Shown: in pieces, positions 60,601 through 64,000 of the stretch
Numbering within the stretch: position 1 is the stretch's first letter
Layout: each line of letters starts with the position of its first letter
Source: Talpa occidentalis
Lineage: Eukaryota; Chordata; Mammalia; Eulipotyphla; Talpidae
Reading direction: 5' to 3'
Assembly (NCBI RefSeq): GCF_014898055.3
Contig: NW_023601433.1
Coordinates: 68,024,767 to 68,088,766, forward strand
DNA: 64,000 nucleotides
Position numbers and translations under genes: made by a program
The notes under the pieces: model-generated
The model's input: only the letters and a program-made list of their open reading frames with translations
What the model was told of the DNA's origin: nothing
Database searches by the model: none

Positions 60601-63570
60601 AACCAGACTGACTTGAGGACTTCAATGTTGTCATCTGGGAGATGTGCTCTTGTCTTTTTCACAAGTCACTCTTACCAGCCAGGAAAAATTCCAGATGAAT
60701 TTAATCTTAAAAACTCCATTTTCCACAATAACCCCTCTGGTTTACATTACAAGGTTCTCAAGGCTTGCTCAGACATCTGCTGATATGATGGTTCAGAACA
60801 TTTTTTTCCATGAGTAATAGCAATCACCTTAACCCAAATCAAAAACAGACCGAATTTTAGTGGTTGTCAAGTTCAGGACTTCTTAAAGTAAGGTGCAAAT
60901 GCTGAAAGGTACCTCTGCAGGAGGCTTCATTTGAAACAAGATATCTTTACGAACACTAAAGTATGAGAATGGATGGTAGGATCAAATCCTTTAATTTTAC
61001 AAATGAGAACAAAGTCAAAGGACTTAACCCCAAACTTCCATTAAAGGCAGAATGAGGGCAGGGAGTTAGCTTCTCTCACCCCTCTTCCTTGCTTTTACAA
61101 AAGATCTCCAAGTCAAGAGGCAGATGTCACTGGTGCTAATTTTAACATGAGGTTTGAGAGATACAGGCTCTTTTATCAGGACAGGAAACTGTCCTCCACT
61201 TGGGTAGGTGTTCCTAACATTGGTCTGCAGAGGAATGATTCACTTTCGTCTTGGGAGAAAAGGAAATTTACAGAGGAAGGTTAAAACAGCTGAGTTTAGG
61301 GCCTAAAAACCGTGGCAATCTCCCTTTAAGGGATCAACCACTGACAGCGGGAAAGGAAGCACTTTTTAACTGATAGCCAAAGAGAGGTTCCTAAAAGAAC
61401 ACATTGCTGTGCCTTTATATCCTGGGCTCTGAGTTTGCCATCTTTGTTTAACTTTCCTTTAACTGCAGCCTGAATAACCAGATAGATGTAGCAATTAATT
61501 GTAATTTGTTACAACTTAAAGATCACAAGAGAAATGCCAAAAAGTGGTTTAGAAAAGCATTTTTAGATGTGAGGGTATTAATGATGAATCCTCCTGAACC
61601 TTCAGTCCAAATAGGTAAAATGTCAGAGATGGTGACAGCCACTTAATTGTGGGTGCAATTCACAATGCCTAAGAATCGACAAGGCAGCTTTTTGTGGCCC
61701 ATTATCAAAGTGTCAACAATGATTATTGGCAATATAGTTATACAAATGTCAATTGCAGGGCAGCTGTTTTCTTTCAAATGGGTTCCAGGGAAAAGGTTAT
61801 ATGTTAAAAGAAATCTTCTTATTGTGACCCTATGACTCCATTAGACAGGCTTTACTTTCCCTAATAAAATCAGACATGAGTTTTAAGAAGAAATGTGCAG
61901 AACGATGAACAAAATGCATAGTTGTGTAAACCCCAGGACTCTCACTCAAGAACATGGGCTTTTTAAAGAGTCAGGTCAAATCCCCTAGAAATCAAGTGAG
62001 TCCAGTTATGTTTTCTTTTACTTCCCAGAGCCCATGCTGAGTAGCTTGCTTGCTGGCAGCATGCTAAGACTGTCATTTGTAAAAAGCAGTCCGCTCAGCT
62101 ATAATTACTAATTTGATGTCACACTGGAATTGCAGTGCAGCTGTGAAAAGATCGACCACCAGGGAGATTCGCATTTCTCTGTCTCATTTAGAGGAGGCTA
62201 AACTGCTGGAGCCATGAATGGAAGATGCCCTTCCACTAAAAAGGAAAGAATTAAAGAATAAAACAAGTCATAGCAGCTGTCAGAATTTGACAGCAGTTTA
62301 AAAAAAAAAAAAAGCACTCCTCTGCTTTTTGAAATTTTAAGGCATCTGTACTTGCATGTTCTTATACTTGTTGCCATGAAAGCGATTCCATTATTGTTGG
62401 AATATAACTTCTTTATTTCCTTCAGTTCCATCTTCGTTATTATAATAATGCAAATCACACTAATTATATGGCAAGCTGAAACCTACAGGATGGGATTTGT
62501 CTGCACCCACATCACTATCTGAAATAACAGTTTTAAAACTTGTCATCAAGAAGTTAAAAGCATGAGAAATTAAAACTAAATTAAAAACTAAGAATTCAGA
62601 TGACTCATTAATACTTATCAATGGAGATTCTCTAGGAAATTCATTCTTTGCATTATGATTATGATTTTATAGAGAATATCACAGGAGAGCAATGAAATGA
62701 ATATTCTTTCTCACACTTGGTTTCATTGATAAAAGGCCAAAATATAGAAAATAAATATTTTGCCTTTTCTAGATAAGAATGATTATTTTGATAACATGTA
62801 AAGTTTTATTTGTGATGACAAAGAGTAGCACGCTTTTGGGAGGAGTGAAATTTATTAACAGATGATGGAAAGAACCTGGAAATTGGCAGAAAAGGGAAAG
62901 CAGAGAAATTTCTTAGAACTCAGAAAAACTTAGTATTTTTTTAATAATTCAGCTCCATTAATACATTTCATCTATTATTGATGCATTATATTTTAGTAAA
63001 CATTATCTCAAGTGTTGCTAATTATAAACAAACTGCTATATCAGAGAGACGTGATGTCCTATTGTCAACGCACAGTCTTCATCAATGAGTGATTTTACTT
63101 ACCATTAGTTTCCATATCTTCAAACTATTGCCTCTTATCCACTACCTTATAATTTAGAAGGGCATGTGGGTGGCTTTTCATAGCCATACTGTCTGGAAGA
63201 AAAGCTGTCACTAATCCCAAGCCCAGGCGTTCTTCCTTGGTGCAATAGTGCAGACAATTCTGGCATTTACATTAAAGTGTAAGCTGCGGTGATGCAGACT
63301 TATTTGCAAAAGTGCTGGAACTCTCAAATGGAGGAAAAATTTGCCAGCAGTAGTATAAAATCAAACTATTTCACTACTTTTTAAAATATTTATATCAAGG
63401 CTCAGAATAAATTGCTTTAGTACCACATTTTTAACTCCAAAACAATGCTTCTGTCAATGCAGTCAATGTTTCCTTGTTCTTTCCCATGTCATGGGGCTAG
63501 TATGAATTTTAGTTAATATGTCCTTTTTTTAAAAAAAGGACAGTGATTCCAAACACTGAAGAAGGAATTA
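57630..63570 (-). other. PIP4K2A: PIP4K2A upstream intron, nothing further recognised
   Basis: AT-rich intron with no upstream exon found. It contains an imperfect 21-bp tandem duplication at about 58928-58968 (ACAGGTATAAAATTTAAGTTT-type) and repeat-poor stretches around 61440-62220. Confidence 0.6.
59480..59743 (+). pseudogene. Possible retroposed transcript 3' end
   Basis: A stretch resembling an mRNA 3' UTR ends GAAATAAACTTGT followed directly by an A14 tract, with the AATAAA about 7 nt before the A run as in a processed copy. No coding part and no clear target duplication was found, and I cannot name the parent gene. It could equally be an old repeat tail or a sense-strand poly(A) site. 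Confidence 0.3.
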
Positions 63571-63574
63571 CAGC

Positions 63575-63810
63575 ACAGTAATCAGAAATGTGAGCTCTGG
63601 TCTAGGAATCTGGCTTTGTCACTTCCTAAGCGTGGTTCATTAGAGGAGTTACTGAATCTGGCTATTGAGTAACTTCATTGACTCAAAGGAAGTAATAACA
63701 GCACCCATCCATAAGGTGGCTGTAAGAATTATATGACCATATTCATGTAATATTTAAAAGTGCCTGGCAATATAGTATGCACTGAACAGATATTAGTAAT
63801 TATTTACCTT
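63575..63810 (+). repeat. MIR
   Basis: AGAAATGTGAGCTCTGGTCT, TGGCTTTGTCACTTCC, GTAATAACAGCACCCATCC and AAAAGTGCCTGGCAATATAG in sense order. Confidence 0.7.
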
Positions 63811-64000
63811 TATAATTCCCAATATATCAAGATTAATATAAAAAAAAATACACACCAGAGTAGGTAAGGTTTGCCTCTGCCACTGTGTGATGGTGCATTG
63901 GAATTTAAGTTTCTTGGCCTCAACTCTGTTTTGTGTGTGGTGGAGACACTGGACTCTGATCTCTTGGGGTTCTTCCATCTCTGCCTTCTTTAAGGCCACC

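Larger units (their letters stand above)
38435..64000 (-). other. PIP4K2A: PIP4K2A gene, 3' part (four terminal coding exons, introns, 3' UTR)
   Basis: This is the 3' portion of the gene for phosphatidylinositol-5-phosphate 4-kinase type 2 alpha, transcribed right to left. Four exons, read from high to low coordinate, join in one frame: 114 nt, 241 nt, 104 nt, and an 81-nt coding part of the last exon. Together they give about 179 residues ending in FIGHILT and a stop. The known enzyme phosphorylates PI5P at the 4-position to make PI(4,5)P2 and acts as a dimer in cytosol, at internal membranes and in the nucleus. The C-terminal FIGHILT and the acidic insert favour the alpha isoform; from memory, beta ends FISNILT. 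Introns in the window are 2859, 1290 and 7354 nt; the fourth runs past position 64000. No upstream exon, such as one for the DLKGS catalytic segment, was found between 52697 and 64000. Confidence 0.96.

Overview
The window is nuclear DNA of a placental mammal. It contains spliced exons of a vertebrate lipid kinase gene, MIR, L1 and MaLR relics shared by eutherians, a lineage-specific tRNA-like SINE family, and a young endogenous retrovirus family. The SINE body is not Alu, B1/B2, carnivore CAN, horse ERE, pig PRE-1 or ruminant Bov-tA as I know them. Its tail (repeated AATAAA, then TCTTT, then an A run) is the T+ SINE type. I infer a laurasiatherian, possibly an eulipotyphlan (mole or shrew), but the species assignment is uncertain.

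The only firmly identified gene is PIP4K2A (phosphatidylinositol-5-phosphate 4-kinase type 2 alpha), on the minus strand. Its last four coding exons lie at 52583-52696, 44988-45228, 43594-43697 and 40654-40734, and together encode the C-terminal ~179 residues. The 3' UTR runs to about 38435, with a poly(A) signal at 38453-38458. All splice junctions are GT-AG and the reading frame is continuous. The 5' part of the gene lies beyond position 64000. In human (10p12.2) the neighbour beyond the PIP4K2A 3' end is SPAG6; no SPAG6 exon was recognised here.

Positions 1-38430 are intergenic. They hold L1, MIR, hAT and LTR relics, young SINEs, and four solo LTRs (13229-13643, 22887-23256, 23324-23774, 25172-25592). 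They also hold an isolated CpG island at about 8040-9240, whose minus strand encodes a 40-residue candidate membrane microprotein (8294-8416). PIP4K2A introns carry further SINEs, L1 ends, MIRs and a strong CTCF-like site near 52856-52874. Intron 45229-52582 also carries a short provirus of the same LTR family, in the same orientation as the gene: two ~440-bp LTRs about 1% different, a 1.2-kb interior with no recognisable gag/pol/env, and a matching 5-bp target duplication GTTGG.

The best leads are the short provirus and its solo-LTR family, the CpG-island microprotein, and the SINE subfamily history shown by nested insertions. I saw no CRISPR array, operon or other prokaryotic system.
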